DNA of 64,000 bases from Paenibacillus sp. FSL R5-0766. GTDB taxonomy: Bacteria; Bacillota; Bacilli; Paenibacillales; Paenibacillaceae. Where the stretch lies: contig NZ_CP150227.1 in NCBI RefSeq assembly GCF_037971845.1, positions 1,116,001-1,180,000 on the forward strand, read 5' to 3'. Position 1 is the stretch's first letter, and the number at the start of each line of letters is the position of its first letter. A program made the translations under genes and the position numbers. Below are positions 17,438 through 26,806 of this stretch, in pieces. A model generated the notes under the pieces. It did no database searches. It was not told the origin of the DNA and saw nothing but the letters and a program-made list of their open reading frames with translations.

Positions 17438-18226
17438 TTACCTAACATCTTTCACAGCTGAAATGACCCCAACCTCCACATTGACCATAATCGCTTGATA
17501 CAAAAACCTCAAAAATCCCTCATTGCCAAACTGATCAAAATAACCCGCATAGCGACGATCTGTCGTATAGGCTTCTGCAATACACCTCAGAATCTCAGCA
17601 TCACAGCTCATAAACTGCTCCAGACAACTCTTCCATTCACGCACTAACGATTGCACCTCACCAGAAGCAGGGGACAGATCCTGATGTTTCGCCAACTCCC
17701 GAAATACCTGCTCCATGTTGACCGAGAACTGCTGGTAGGCTTGTTCTTGCTCTTCCGCAGACAGCTGGCTCACATTCGCTTCGAATTCCTGGTATTTCTC
17801 GGTATCTCCGTAGATGAACTTCGCCTCGGATTCATATTGTTCTTGAATGGACAGAATGGGAGAATCGTCAAACAGATTAAGATGAGAGATATCCGTTCCA
17901 TCCACATACTCGTCCAACTGGTCGATGATGGTTTCGAGCTTTTGTTTGCGTTGAACCAGTGTACTGCGATGCTCTCTTAGGATATCTTTTTGTTCGTCTT
18001 TGGAAAGCTGCATCATGGCTGCAATGTCTTTCAGTGAGAAATTCATTTCTTTGAGCAACAGAATCATTTGCAGATTCCCGAGTGCCTCTTGATCATAATA
18101 CCGATAGCCATTGTCCTCGACTTTGCTCGGTTTTAATAGATCCGTTTTATCGTAATAATGTAATGCGCGTTTGGTGATGCCTGTAATCTGAATGATGTCT
18201 TTAACGGTGAAATAGGGTGTCTTCAT
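17438..18226 (-). CDS. MerR-family regulator of the TipA type
   Basis: The protein has 262 residues. The N-terminal winged helix-turn-helix reads YFTVKDIIQITGITKRALHY then KVEDNGYRYYDQEAL, followed by a long coiled dimer helix and a C-terminal TipAS-like helical domain. In TipA proteins that domain captures peptide antibiotics and activates efflux or resistance genes. ATG 18226 is chosen because the MerR domain starts there; it overlaps the upstream metalloprotease gene by 26 bp. It is the last gene of an operon with an MFS exporter and a DUF2268 protein, so it probably controls their expression in response to a drug or toxic metabolite. Confidence 0.88.
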   Translation of the reverse strand: MKTPYFTVKDIIQITGITKRALHYYDKTDLLKPSKVEDNGYRYYDQEALGNLQMILLLKEMNFSLKDIAAMMQLSKDEQKDILREHRSTLVQRKQKLETIIDQLDEYVDGTDISHLNLFDDSPILSIQEQYESEAKFIYGDTEKYQEFEANVSQLSAEEQEQAYQQFSVNMEQVFRELAKHQDLSPASGEVQSLVREWKSCLEQFMSCDAEILRCIAEAYTTDRRYAGYFDQFGNEGFLRFLYQAIMVNVEVGVISAVKDVR

Positions 18227-19127
18227 TCCAAAATTCCTTTGTTTCAGCAAGGATGACACTTGCCGGAGTGATGGTTGCTTCGGTAATCGGTGTACCTGTT
18301 TTGTTCAGATAATATTGAATTAAGTGATAACCGCAGGCATAACCAGCCGCATAGGGCATACCTACGGGCGTGAAATTTTGCAATAGGGCAAGTTCATCGC
18401 CGTATAGATACGGATTGATCTGGTCAAAACCGGTGACATGCAGCTTGTCTTTCATCTTCGGTTTGATTACTTTATTCAAAGTCTCCATATCCGTTTTGGC
18501 TACCCAGGGGCCTAGCAAATCTTCTCCATACAGGGATGTCGCAAAGCTCTCTGCCAACCCCTCGCTAACAACCATCTCGCCAAGCGTAATCTGTGGATTC
18601 CACTGGATATATTGATACCTTATGTTGTGATTGCATTCATGGGCTAACACGGATTGCATACGAGGTAGAGTATACCTATTGGGGATCAGGTTCGCAATAA
18701 TATAACCCGGGATTCCACCATCTCCGCTGATGCCTTCGTTCATGGTCAATGATGGACTGTTTTTATCGCCTAATAAAATCGTATATAGATATTCGGAGAC
18801 CGATAGCTCAATCCCGTGATCTGTAAAGGTAGATAGACTCCTACGGACAGCTTCATGACACTGTTGCCAAAATGCCTCAGACGAAATCGCTGCTAACGAT
18901 TTGTTAATCTCAGGTGTGATATCTGCGGGAGCGATATTCATAAAATTATTCATCATAATCACGTCGAAGCCGTGAGGCTCTTGAGATCGAAACGGGATCT
19001 GTTGAATGTTCCATTTGTTCATGAATGGACTCATCATAAGCTCGCGGTATAACTCCAATTTCTCATCAGGTGCAGCCTGGATGATCTCCTCATAGATTTG
19101 ATCTGAACGTAACGCGGTAATTTTCAT
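18201..19127 (-). CDS. DUF2268-type putative zinc metalloprotease
   Basis: The protein has 308 residues. A conserved HECNHNIRYQ motif (an H-E-x-x-H zinc site) lies in the middle, followed by EGLAESFATSLYG, which supplies the third ligand region typical of DUF2268 proteins of Bacilli (described as predicted Zn-dependent proteases). No signal peptide is seen, so it is cytoplasmic. ATG 19127 has GGAG 9 bp upstream. It sits 59 bp behind the MFS exporter and overlaps the TipA-like regulator, so all three are one transcription unit. The substrate is unknown. Confidence 0.8.
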   Translation of the reverse strand: MKITALRSDQIYEEIIQAAPDEKLELYRELMMSPFMNKWNIQQIPFRSQEPHGFDVIMMNNFMNIAPADITPEINKSLAAISSEAFWQQCHEAVRRSLSTFTDHGIELSVSEYLYTILLGDKNSPSLTMNEGISGDGGIPGYIIANLIPNRYTLPRMQSVLAHECNHNIRYQYIQWNPQITLGEMVVSEGLAESFATSLYGEDLLGPWVAKTDMETLNKVIKPKMKDKLHVTGFDQINPYLYGDELALLQNFTPVGMPYAAGYACGYHLIQYYLNKTGTPITEATITPASVILAETKEFWNEDTLFHR

Positions 19128-19186
19128 CCTTAATCTCTCCTTCATGTAAGCTTGAGATCATTATCAAGTATGACCTAACGTTACAG

Positions 19187-20443
19187 TCAAGCGTTGATGT
19201 TACGCTGCTGGCTCTCTGAATGATTCTTCATCTTCAGTGCGAATATCAGAGCAGACAGGATATAGATCAGGCTTAACAAGAGGTAAGGGAGTTGCAGCGA
19301 GAATATGCGGTCAAAAGTCGTCTCACTAACCCGCACCAATAATCCGCCGAGAAGCGTACCAATGGCACTGATGCCAAAGGATAAAAAGCGAAACACACTT
19401 CCGACCCTACCAAGTAGCTCATTAGGAACGGAACGTTGCAGGATGGAGGAACGGGTAACATTGTACACAATAATGAAAAATGCAGCACAGAAGTACAGGC
19501 CGCCTACCATATACGCATTTGTAGTTAGGCCCACCACACCGTAGATCATTCCCATGCACAGAATGGAGGAGATAATTAATTGTTTTGTACTCCATTTCTT
19601 ACGCATATATGCAACAGCCTGGCTCCCTACAATGCTGCCGATGGTTGCAATGGAGATGAGAATACCAAATGCAAAAGCATCCAACTGAAGCACATCTCGT
19701 ACAAAAAAGATCTGAGTAGCCAGGATAATCGAATACATCAGCGTAATGGTGACAGATAGAATAGCTAATCCGCGGAGAAAACGATCATGATAGACATATC
19801 GAATACCGGACCACATCTCACGTTTCCAATTCTTCATTGGGCGAACTTCCTTCTTGGATGTTTCCGTATCCCCTGGATAGAAGTTTCCCTTCAAACTGAT
19901 TAAAAAAAACAGAGCAATAACAGCCGTTACGGCGTCTATGGCAAAAGGAAAAACAATATGCAGGGTGATAATGAACCCTCCCAGAGCAACGCCCAGAATG
20001 TCACTGGTAATTAACTGTCCGGCGGTGAACTGCCCATTCGCTTTTTCTAATTTACTCTCATCTACAAGTTGAGGGATGATCGTCTGCACCGTACTGTCGA
20101 ATACGACTCGGCTAAGGCCAATACCAAACATGAATAAAGCGAGAATCGGAATACTCACCCATCCTCCCCAGATACATAACGTCTGAGCAAGCAGAAGCAT
20201 CATTCGCGTAAAGCCTGCCCCAATCAGCATATGTTTGCGTGAGTATCGGTCGATGAGAACACCCACGGGCAGACTGAATAGCAGCCAGGGTAAACGAAGT
20301 GCCGTCATGGTGATGGAGGCATACAGCGTATCGCTCGTAAGTGTTGATATGAGCCAAGGAACCGCAGCAAGTGTAAGTCCATCACCCAAAAATGTAAGCG
20401 AAAATGCACCAAATAACTTGGTATAGTTCGATTTAATCTTCAT
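19187..20443 (-). CDS. MFS drug efflux transporter
   Basis: The protein has 418 residues with about twelve transmembrane helices. The loop between helices 2 and 3 carries the MFS motif GVLIDRYSRKHML, and RSVPNELLGRVGSVFRF in the second half matches the macrolide-efflux/MefA-like branch of MFS. ATG 20443 follows GGAGG. First gene of the leftward operon with the DUF2268 protein and the TipA-like regulator, so its substrate is likely an antibiotic-like compound sensed by that regulator. Confidence 0.85.
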   Translation of the reverse strand: MKIKSNYTKLFGAFSLTFLGDGLTLAAVPWLISTLTSDTLYASITMTALRLPWLLFSLPVGVLIDRYSRKHMLIGAGFTRMMLLLAQTLCIWGGWVSIPILALFMFGIGLSRVVFDSTVQTIIPQLVDESKLEKANGQFTAGQLITSDILGVALGGFIITLHIVFPFAIDAVTAVIALFFLISLKGNFYPGDTETSKKEVRPMKNWKREMWSGIRYVYHDRFLRGLAILSVTITLMYSIILATQIFFVRDVLQLDAFAFGILISIATIGSIVGSQAVAYMRKKWSTKQLIISSILCMGMIYGVVGLTTNAYMVGGLYFCAAFFIIVYNVTRSSILQRSVPNELLGRVGSVFRFLSFGISAIGTLLGGLLVRVSETTFDRIFSLQLPYLLLSLIYILSALIFALKMKNHSESQQRNINA

Positions 20444-20527
20444 AGTTTCCTCCACGAATAAGATGTAAAGCATAGCAACATTGAGGTTGGAAAATAATGT
20501 GTTTTTACTCTATACAAATTTAAGTTA

Positions 20528-20559
20528 TTGTAAAATGGTTTTCAATCCTGTTTTTACAA
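20528..20559. promoter_or_regulatory. Candidate operator between the MFS operon and galK
   Basis: TTGTAAAA (20528-20535) and TTTTACAA (20552-20559) form a perfect dyad with GTTAT extensions on both sides, about 85-115 bp upstream of the MFS start. It could be the site of the TipA-like MerR regulator, but its 16-bp centre is not the classical MerR layout. Confidence 0.35.
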
Positions 20560-20719
20560 CAAATAACTTCACAAAACGCTTACAAACTTTCAATTCTACC
20601 CTACCTTTTCCGCTACGAAGCTGAGATAATGGGAGAGGAATAAGGTATGAAACAGATGCGACAACCATGTTCACCAACAGTCTAAAAATAAAAGCTGCAT
20701 ATCCATAGGAGGATTATGA

Positions 20720-22021
20720 ATGACAACACAACCATTGAATCTGATCCAATCCACGGAGGGCCAAGCATTGCTTGCCCAAATGTATGGACAATCACAAGTA
20801 GGGGAACAGACTGCACGTTACACGAAGCTGAACGCAACGTTCGAAGAGTACTTTGGCACGCAAGAGGGAAGCAAGTTGTTCAGCGCGGCAGGACGCAGCG
20901 AGATTGGCGGCAATCACACGGATCATAACCATGGTAAAGTGCTGGCGGGCAGCATTACACTGGATACACTTGCCGTGGCTGCACCAACTGCGGAGTCGGT
21001 TATTACTTTTTATTCGGAAGGCTACGACAAGAAATATGTAATCGATCTCACAGATCTCACGCCAAATACGGAAGACGATGGCACAACAGCATTGATTCGC
21101 GGTATGGCTGCGGGATTTGGAGAATTTGGATATAAAATAGGCGGCTTCCAAGCGTACCTCTCAAGTAATGTGTTCTCGGCATCAGGAGTTAGTTCCTCGG
21201 CGTCATTCGAGATGCTGATCTGTACGATTTTGAATCATTTCTATAATGACGGTGGACTGGATGTTGTGACCATGGCCAAAATCGGCCAGTATGCGGAGAA
21301 TCACTATTGGAACAAACCTTCCGGTCTGCTGGATCAGATGGCTTGTGCGTATGGCGGACTGATTGCCATTGATTTTGAAAATCCTGCACAGCCTGTCATT
21401 GAGCCTGTTCAGTGGGATTTCCAACAGAATGGTTATTCATTGGTCATTGTAAATACGGGCGGTAACCACGCCGATCTGACGGAAGATTACGCTGCTGTGC
21501 CATATGAGATGAGAGCGGTTGCTCAGGCGCTGGGCAGTGAGTATGTTCGGGAAATTACAGCTGACGCAATCTATGCCAACCTCAAGAAGGTTCGTGAAGC
21601 GGCTGGGGATCGTGCCGTGCTGCGTGCGCTTCATTTCCTGGAAGAAAACAATCGTGTCGATGGTCAGGTTCAGGCGTTGCGGGATGGACGTTTTGCTGAT
21701 TTCCTGAAGCTGATTACAGCGTCCGGTAACTCGTCATGGAAGTGGTTGCAGAATGTATATCAGAGTGGCGCTGTGAAGGAGCAGGAGATTGGCATCGCGT
21801 TGGCACTGACCGAGAATTATCTGCAAAACCTGGGTGATGGCGCTTGTCGTATTCATGGTGGTGGATTCGCAGGGGTTATTCTGACGATCCTTCCGAACGA
21901 AAAAGTAGAAGAGTATATGTCCTGGATGCACGACATGCTGGAAACGCCGATTATTGTTGTTAATGTGCGTGCACAGGGTGCGGTATGTCTGAATGCATTG
22001 GTGGTTAGCGTGAACGAATAG
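20720..22021 (+). CDS. galK: Galactokinase (GHMP kinase family)
   Basis: The protein has 433 residues. The galactokinase signature is present in a variant form (GRSEIGGNHTDHNHG near residue 58). The GHMP ATP-binding motif SASGVSSSASFEM lies near residue 153 and motif 3 RIHGGGFAGVIL near the C-terminus. It phosphorylates galactose to galactose 1-phosphate in the Leloir pathway. The variant signature (GGNHTDH in place of GEHTDY) and slightly long chain place it in a divergent Firmicute branch, so another sugar cannot be excluded. ATG 20720 follows AGGAGG. It stands alone here with no galE or galT, and ends in a strong terminator. Confidence 0.85.
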   Translation: MTTQPLNLIQSTEGQALLAQMYGQSQVGEQTARYTKLNATFEEYFGTQEGSKLFSAAGRSEIGGNHTDHNHGKVLAGSITLDTLAVAAPTAESVITFYSEGYDKKYVIDLTDLTPNTEDDGTTALIRGMAAGFGEFGYKIGGFQAYLSSNVFSASGVSSSASFEMLICTILNHFYNDGGLDVVTMAKIGQYAENHYWNKPSGLLDQMACAYGGLIAIDFENPAQPVIEPVQWDFQQNGYSLVIVNTGGNHADLTEDYAAVPYEMRAVAQALGSEYVREITADAIYANLKKVREAAGDRAVLRALHFLEENNRVDGQVQALRDGRFADFLKLITASGNSSWKWLQNVYQSGAVKEQEIGIALALTENYLQNLGDGACRIHGGGFAGVILTILPNEKVEEYMSWMHDMLETPIIVVNVRAQGAVCLNALVVSVNE

Positions 22022-22050
22022 GAGCGTAGCCAAAAAATCTACGTGTACTC

Positions 22051-22100
22051 AAAAAGCGGTGATCTTCCCGGACTAAAGTCAAGGTAGATCACCGCTTTTT
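22051..22100 (+). terminator. Intrinsic terminator after galK
   Basis: AAAAAGCGGTGATCT (22051-22065) pairs with AGATCACCGCTTTTT (22086-22100). It is symmetric, so it can serve both galK and the convergent gene. Confidence 0.88.
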
Positions 22101-22118
22101 GTCATACCCAACCAAGGA

Positions 22119-23132
22119 TTAATGCAAGAACTGACTCATTTCTTGTAAAACGTCCTCTACCATCGGTAGCTGGTCCGCAGTGTACACTTCAATGTCGATG
22201 GAGGTAAGCAAGGGCAACAGGGCTTGTGCCAATTCAGGTCGTGACAAGATCAGTCGGGAAGGCCTATATTCGCGCTGCAACAGAAGATCAATCAATACTT
22301 CTGCACATTGCTGCATACTGCGTTTTTGTTCTGCGACGGCAGAGTGGATAATCATGCCGGAGGCTGGCTCAGTGACGATGATAATCTGTGGGAAATAGGG
22401 GCGTTCCTTATCACCAATCGCTGTAGGCAGATAGGATAATCCGAATTCCCAGAATGATTCTGATGGGCAAGGCAGCTTGCGCAGACGCGCTTGTTGAAAT
22501 TCGTCAATAAACATAGACGCAGTTTCCTTTACAACGACAGGCTGTGGTTCAAGCCACTGGCTGCTCCAATTCAATGCTTGTCCGTCAGAGGAAAGCTCTG
22601 GCACACGTGTGAGGAACAGACGCTGATCAGAAGGAAAGAGCTGATCCGGGTCAGACCGTACTGCTGAAGCGACTTCAATGGCCTGCTCAACACAGGTGGC
22701 GAAGAATCGAAGGTCCTCGGCTTTCCGAACAGGTCCCGGCACGTATCCCGGTTCATACAGATGAAAGGTAGGCCAGGCGTTGCGTCCGCGGTAAGAGAAG
22801 CCTAAAGCCTTTAATTGTTTGTATTCTTCGGCAGTAAGCTCGTCCCGGTTATCGAAGGACAACAGGAAGCAGTGCTGGGTGAAAACAGGGTCTTCCGTTA
22901 TGATCCCTTGCATCAGATTAGCCAAGGTATTCAGTCCTTCTGTACCCAGGTAGACAGCCATTCCATACATCTCGCCTCCGTTGCCCATCACGGTGCAGTA
23001 GCCGATCTGTCCGGATTCCGGGTCCTGGACACCAAAAGTATGGGAGTTGCTCAGCCATTGCCAGCTTGCTTGCTGTTTGAAACGATTGGCTGCTTCGTAC
23101 AGCGGACGTGCTTCTTCAATAAGTAATTTCAT
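22119..23132 (-). CDS. Unknown conserved cytoplasmic protein
   Basis: The protein has 337 residues with no signal peptide or membrane helix. I do not recognise a catalytic motif. The N-terminal part includes FGVQDPESGQIGYCTVMGNGG and GMAVYLGTEG. The C-terminal part has a second alpha/beta unit (YFPQIIIVTEPASG), as if two related domains were joined. ATG 23132 follows AAGGAG, and a TTGGAA-16-TAAAAT promoter lies at 23175-23202. It is divergent from the Wadjet operon, but nothing shows it belongs to that system. Confidence 0.75.
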   Translation of the reverse strand: MKLLIEEARPLYEAANRFKQQASWQWLSNSHTFGVQDPESGQIGYCTVMGNGGEMYGMAVYLGTEGLNTLANLMQGIITEDPVFTQHCFLLSFDNRDELTAEEYKQLKALGFSYRGRNAWPTFHLYEPGYVPGPVRKAEDLRFFATCVEQAIEVASAVRSDPDQLFPSDQRLFLTRVPELSSDGQALNWSSQWLEPQPVVVKETASMFIDEFQQARLRKLPCPSESFWEFGLSYLPTAIGDKERPYFPQIIIVTEPASGMIIHSAVAEQKRSMQQCAEVLIDLLLQREYRPSRLILSRPELAQALLPLLTSIDIEVYTADQLPMVEDVLQEMSQFLH

Positions 23133-23174
23133 TAATGATCATTACTCCTTCCATACCAATTCTTGATTAGAGTG

Positions 23175-23202
23175 ATTTTACCATATTTATTCACGATTCC
23201 AA
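23175..23202 (-). promoter_or_regulatory. Sigma-A-type promoter for the gene at 22119-23132
   Basis: On the minus strand TTGGAA (23202-23197), a 16-bp spacer and TAAAAT (23180-23175) preceded by TGG form a plausible promoter with an extended -10. Confidence 0.45.
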
Positions 23203-23329
23203 ATCAATCAGCCATGATACGATAACGGACAAGGATGTTAACCCATTGTATTCAAAATCAGGTTTTATGCAGGCTAGCGTATTGCTGATACAATAGAGAA
23301 TAATCTAGTACATGAGGATGGAGCGAGTA

Positions 23330-24685
23330 ATGAGGGGATCAGAGCCAATATTGAATTACATAACGAATTATCTATTAAAGAAGGGCGAGGAGATAAGGAG
23401 CACAACGCCAACTCGGACGGAAACTGATGTTGAAACGTCACTTCATGAACTTCACATCATCCGCAAAACTGCTCGGACATTCCGTCATACTGGTACACTT
23501 ATTCTGGCTCTGGATTTTCAAGAAGAAAATACAGATGATGGGGGCCAAACTGGCTACTTGGAGCATGTACAACCTCCATCCATTCTGCAAGGATGGACAC
23601 AGGGCAAGAGGGTGGACATGGATGAATCGGAAGCCTTTGATCTGATGCAACAGGGCTGGATTATCAAGGAAATTCGATTGAAGCGGGATGGAAAGACGGT
23701 AGAGCGTGCCCATTATCGGATGGGATATCGTCTTTTTAACGATATGGAGAGACGGGTGTTATGTAATCAACAGGTTCAATCGGCTGAACTGGAGAAGTAT
23801 CAATTACGTGTAGGTAATCTGACGGAAGTATACAAAGACAATCCAACCGGAAGGGCAACAGAACTCTCCAAGCCTGTACTTTTGCTGAATGAGAGTCTTC
23901 AATGGAACGTTGCTAAACTGCTGGAGAGCGAACACTTCCCTGCTCGTTGGAATGTTGAAAAGAGAATGAAGGGGTTACATTTCATACATGCGATTACAGA
24001 GATTGCGTTATCTGCTACTGTCTTTGACTGGAAGGAGATCGGTTCCCGCTATTATGGCGGAATTGGAGGCTCTAAGGCATTTGATATGCATCGGGAGGAA
24101 TTCCTGTCATGGCTTGAGCACAGCTCAGGCACATCAGCTGAATGGTTGGGTATGATTAGTCCTGGGAAAATAACGCCCATGTATTTTGCAGGTCACCTGG
24201 AGGGGCAGTGGTCTTCCTATAAAGCTGGACCAGTCCACGCGTTGACGGATCTGTCCATTGCCCAGGAGCATTACAGAACCAACGCTGAAACATTGTGGCT
24301 GGTGGAAAATCGGGCTGTGCTTACCCGAATGGCTGCTGAACCGGGATTTGTAGAGCAAACCAATTCACTCATCGTCTGTGTGGATGGACATATGCGCAGC
24401 TCGCACAGGACATTCATTCAACGTTTACTGGAAGAAGATAGCTCAATTAAACAAGCCATGCTGTGGAGTGATTATGATGCAGATGGACTTCTAATTACTG
24501 GTGAGATGAGCGCTGCTTTGGCTGGTCAAGAACTTGTGTTGAAATTCATAGCCCACGATCATCAGGTTTATCAGGATCAGTCTCTATTCAAAGCATATAT
24601 GGACTTACTACTGACAACTACTCAGTTAGAACAGGAGCAGGTACTTGGTAAGCGGGAGGAGTGGACTAAGTGGATCAATCTTTAA
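23330..24685 (+). CDS. jetD: Wadjet JetD, TOPRIM-type nuclease subunit
   Basis: The protein has 451 residues from ATG 23330 (GGAG 6 bp upstream; in-frame ATGs at 23312 and 23318 are less well placed). The C-terminal third is a topo VI/Spo11-like TOPRIM fold: the acidic LVENRAVL motif (E326), then LWSDYDADGLLI with D381, D383 and D385. An upstream SRYYGGIGGSKAFD segment is typical of JetD. In Wadjet, JetD cuts circular plasmid DNA after the SMC complex has extruded it. Here jetD is first in the operon and overlaps jetA by 16 bp, unlike the A-B-C-D order of type I systems. Confidence 0.85.
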   Translation: MRGSEPILNYITNYLLKKGEEIRSTTPTRTETDVETSLHELHIIRKTARTFRHTGTLILALDFQEENTDDGGQTGYLEHVQPPSILQGWTQGKRVDMDESEAFDLMQQGWIIKEIRLKRDGKTVERAHYRMGYRLFNDMERRVLCNQQVQSAELEKYQLRVGNLTEVYKDNPTGRATELSKPVLLLNESLQWNVAKLLESEHFPARWNVEKRMKGLHFIHAITEIALSATVFDWKEIGSRYYGGIGGSKAFDMHREEFLSWLEHSSGTSAEWLGMISPGKITPMYFAGHLEGQWSSYKAGPVHALTDLSIAQEHYRTNAETLWLVENRAVLTRMAAEPGFVEQTNSLIVCVDGHMRSSHRTFIQRLLEEDSSIKQAMLWSDYDADGLLITGEMSAALAGQELVLKFIAHDHQVYQDQSLFKAYMDLLLTTTQLEQEQVLGKREEWTKWINL

Positions 24686-26094
24686 TCTCTATATTTCAGC
24701 ATAAGGAGTCAGCACCCGAACTTCTTCAGACCATGCGGGATATTTCCTCCTTATCCGGTGTTCTGAGTGATCTGGGGTCTCAGAATTTTTTTCAGACGCC
24801 GGTTGAGATTTTGAGATTTTTACGGATCATCCAGTTAGTCAATGAGGCTGCGCTGGGGCTGGATGAACCCATTGAGAACGCAAGCACACTCTATTATCGT
24901 TATCGAAATAAATATCATGATGCTGAACCACCAGAGATCAAGAAAGTAGAACAGATCGTAGGTGTGCTCGTTAAGCATAACTGGATTTCGAAGCAGACTC
25001 GGCAGATCAAGATGAGAGATGTGGGCAAACGAATGATGGATGCCCTGATCCGCTTGGCGAATGACTCTCTGGCCTATTACATGCATGATGACATCGGCAG
25101 ATCTCTTTTTCAAGCGAGACGGGATGCTGAGCATAGTGAGGCTTATGACGATCACGGTATATCCGGGGGGAATAAAATCGCAAGCATGATCCGTAATGTC
25201 GAACATGCACTTCAATTACTGAAGGAAAGAGAGTTGGAATTACTGGCTGATCGCAATGCGCTGCCACAACTGGAAATTATACATCAGCTTATGCGGGAAC
25301 TTGAGCAGAAGCTGAGTGAGCGGCTTCATCAGTTTCAGACACTGGAAGACAGTCTTGTCTTAAGTCATCTCATGCAGCAGGGAACAGCCGTATTAGCAGA
25401 AGGGACTCACTTGAGTATAGGGATGATTAATAAATACTTGAAATTCACAACCATGCAGCAAACCCTGTTGTCGTCTACAATTCATCCCGAGAAAGTTCGT
25501 GAATTTATTGTCAGTATGTATGATCCTCCGTTGGATTCGGACACGCCTAATGTTTACCAGCTACTTAGTTTTATGGAACAGAACCAGTATGCTGATGAAG
25601 CGATGGACGGCTTATGGGTCCCCGTTAAATTTGCCTCGCCGTTGTCCGGCACAGCTGTGAGTGAGTCAGTACAATACCTGGAGACATACGAACCTCTTAC
25701 TGAACCTATAGATCTGTCCGATCCGGCTGAATTGCTGTTTGTAGAAGAAGTAGTATCTCTTGAGCAACTAAGTGAATTAATGGGAGATACCGAGTGGTTA
25801 TTGACCAAATCCATGATCCAGACAGAAGCAATCGAGCAATATATGGCTGCTGTGGAAGAAGCACCGGTGGAACAGGTTATCATCGAAGCTACATCATCTG
25901 AATGGGGTGACGCAATAAATGCGCTGACTGCCATCACTGCCCTGATCGGTAACAAAACACTGGATATGGAACAGATCAATGCCGTGGCATCAGGTCCACC
26001 GTATGCCAAGTTATGGGACTGGATCGAGCCTGATGATCGAAATCAAAGGATAACCAGCCGTAAGCTGCGAAAGGAGAATCAGCATGACGAATGA
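24670..26094 (+). CDS. jetA: Wadjet JetA, MukF-like kleisin subunit
   Basis: The protein has 474 residues. The N-terminal winged-helix-like part (FFQTPVEILRFLRIIQLVNEA) is followed by a helical central region and a C-terminal domain, as in JetA/MukF kleisins. Position is decisive: it overlaps jetD upstream and the MukE-like gene downstream (11 bp), in a four-gene unit with an SMC ATPase. The kleisin bridges the two SMC heads and carries the MukE-like subunit. Sequence signatures are weak by eye, so the call leans on context. Confidence 0.8.
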   Translation: MDQSLISIFQHKESAPELLQTMRDISSLSGVLSDLGSQNFFQTPVEILRFLRIIQLVNEAALGLDEPIENASTLYYRYRNKYHDAEPPEIKKVEQIVGVLVKHNWISKQTRQIKMRDVGKRMMDALIRLANDSLAYYMHDDIGRSLFQARRDAEHSEAYDDHGISGGNKIASMIRNVEHALQLLKERELELLADRNALPQLEIIHQLMRELEQKLSERLHQFQTLEDSLVLSHLMQQGTAVLAEGTHLSIGMINKYLKFTTMQQTLLSSTIHPEKVREFIVSMYDPPLDSDTPNVYQLLSFMEQNQYADEAMDGLWVPVKFASPLSGTAVSESVQYLETYEPLTEPIDLSDPAELLFVEEVVSLEQLSELMGDTEWLLTKSMIQTEAIEQYMAAVEEAPVEQVIIEATSSEWGDAINALTAITALIGNKTLDMEQINAVASGPPYAKLWDWIEPDDRNQRITSRKLRKENQHDE

Positions 26095-26800
26095 GCACGC
26101 GAATATCTCCTCTGAAGAGGTAAACCAAGAGCAGGGAATGGAGACCACAAGCAATTTCAATGCTCTTCATGTGATGCAGACGCTCAAAGGTATGCTTACA
26201 GAGCAGGAAGAACTGGTGTTTATGAACCTGTTGTTTTCTTCGTCTGCCACGATTCGGGCAGGGAACTTTGGCTTGTCACGCCGAGAGGTTGAGAAGCAAT
26301 TGAATATTACAGGTCAGGAGGAAGCCTTTTATTCGTTTATACAGCGAGTGAATCAGGGTGTAAGCCGTTATTTTCAATTGATCTATGATGAGGATCGGGA
26401 TCAGCTTGTCGTCATGATGAGAGTACCAGCGAGAGCAGCCCGAAGTACACTTTCCAAGGAAAGTCTGGCGATATTATTGTTCATGTTCTATCAACAGGAA
26501 GTATTGCAGCATGAGTATACACTGTTTGACCAACTCCTGGATGCATTTGGACATGAAACGACCAAGGCCAACCAGCGATTGCTCATGAATCTGGACCCTT
26601 TACGTAAAATTGGTGCGATTGAAGAGTATGATACCCGTTCACCCGAAAAGGCGTATCAACTAACGGCGATAGGTGTACATATGTTTTCCGATTCATTTTT
26701 GCGCCGTACCGTCGAATTCAGTCAATCCAACCAGTTGAATAAAGAAGAGGTCATGAAATTTTTCAAAAGATATAATCTTCAACAGCAAGGAGCGGAATAA
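26084..26800 (+). CDS. jetB: Wadjet JetB, MukE-like subunit
   Basis: The protein has 238 residues, with tandem winged-helix character: FGLSRREVEKQLNITGQEEAFYSF in the first half and DQLLDAFGHETTKANQRLLM near the middle, ending with YQLTAIGVHMFSD. It overlaps jetA by 11 bp and stops 6 bp before the SMC gene. MukE-like proteins bind the kleisin and DNA and regulate the SMC ATPase. Size and order fit JetB. Confidence 0.8.
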   Translation: MTNEHANISSEEVNQEQGMETTSNFNALHVMQTLKGMLTEQEELVFMNLLFSSSATIRAGNFGLSRREVEKQLNITGQEEAFYSFIQRVNQGVSRYFQLIYDEDRDQLVVMMRVPARAARSTLSKESLAILLFMFYQQEVLQHEYTLFDQLLDAFGHETTKANQRLLMNLDPLRKIGAIEEYDTRSPEKAYQLTAIGVHMFSDSFLRRTVEFSQSNQLNKEEVMKFFKRYNLQQQGAE

Positions 26801-26806
26801 CAAGAG

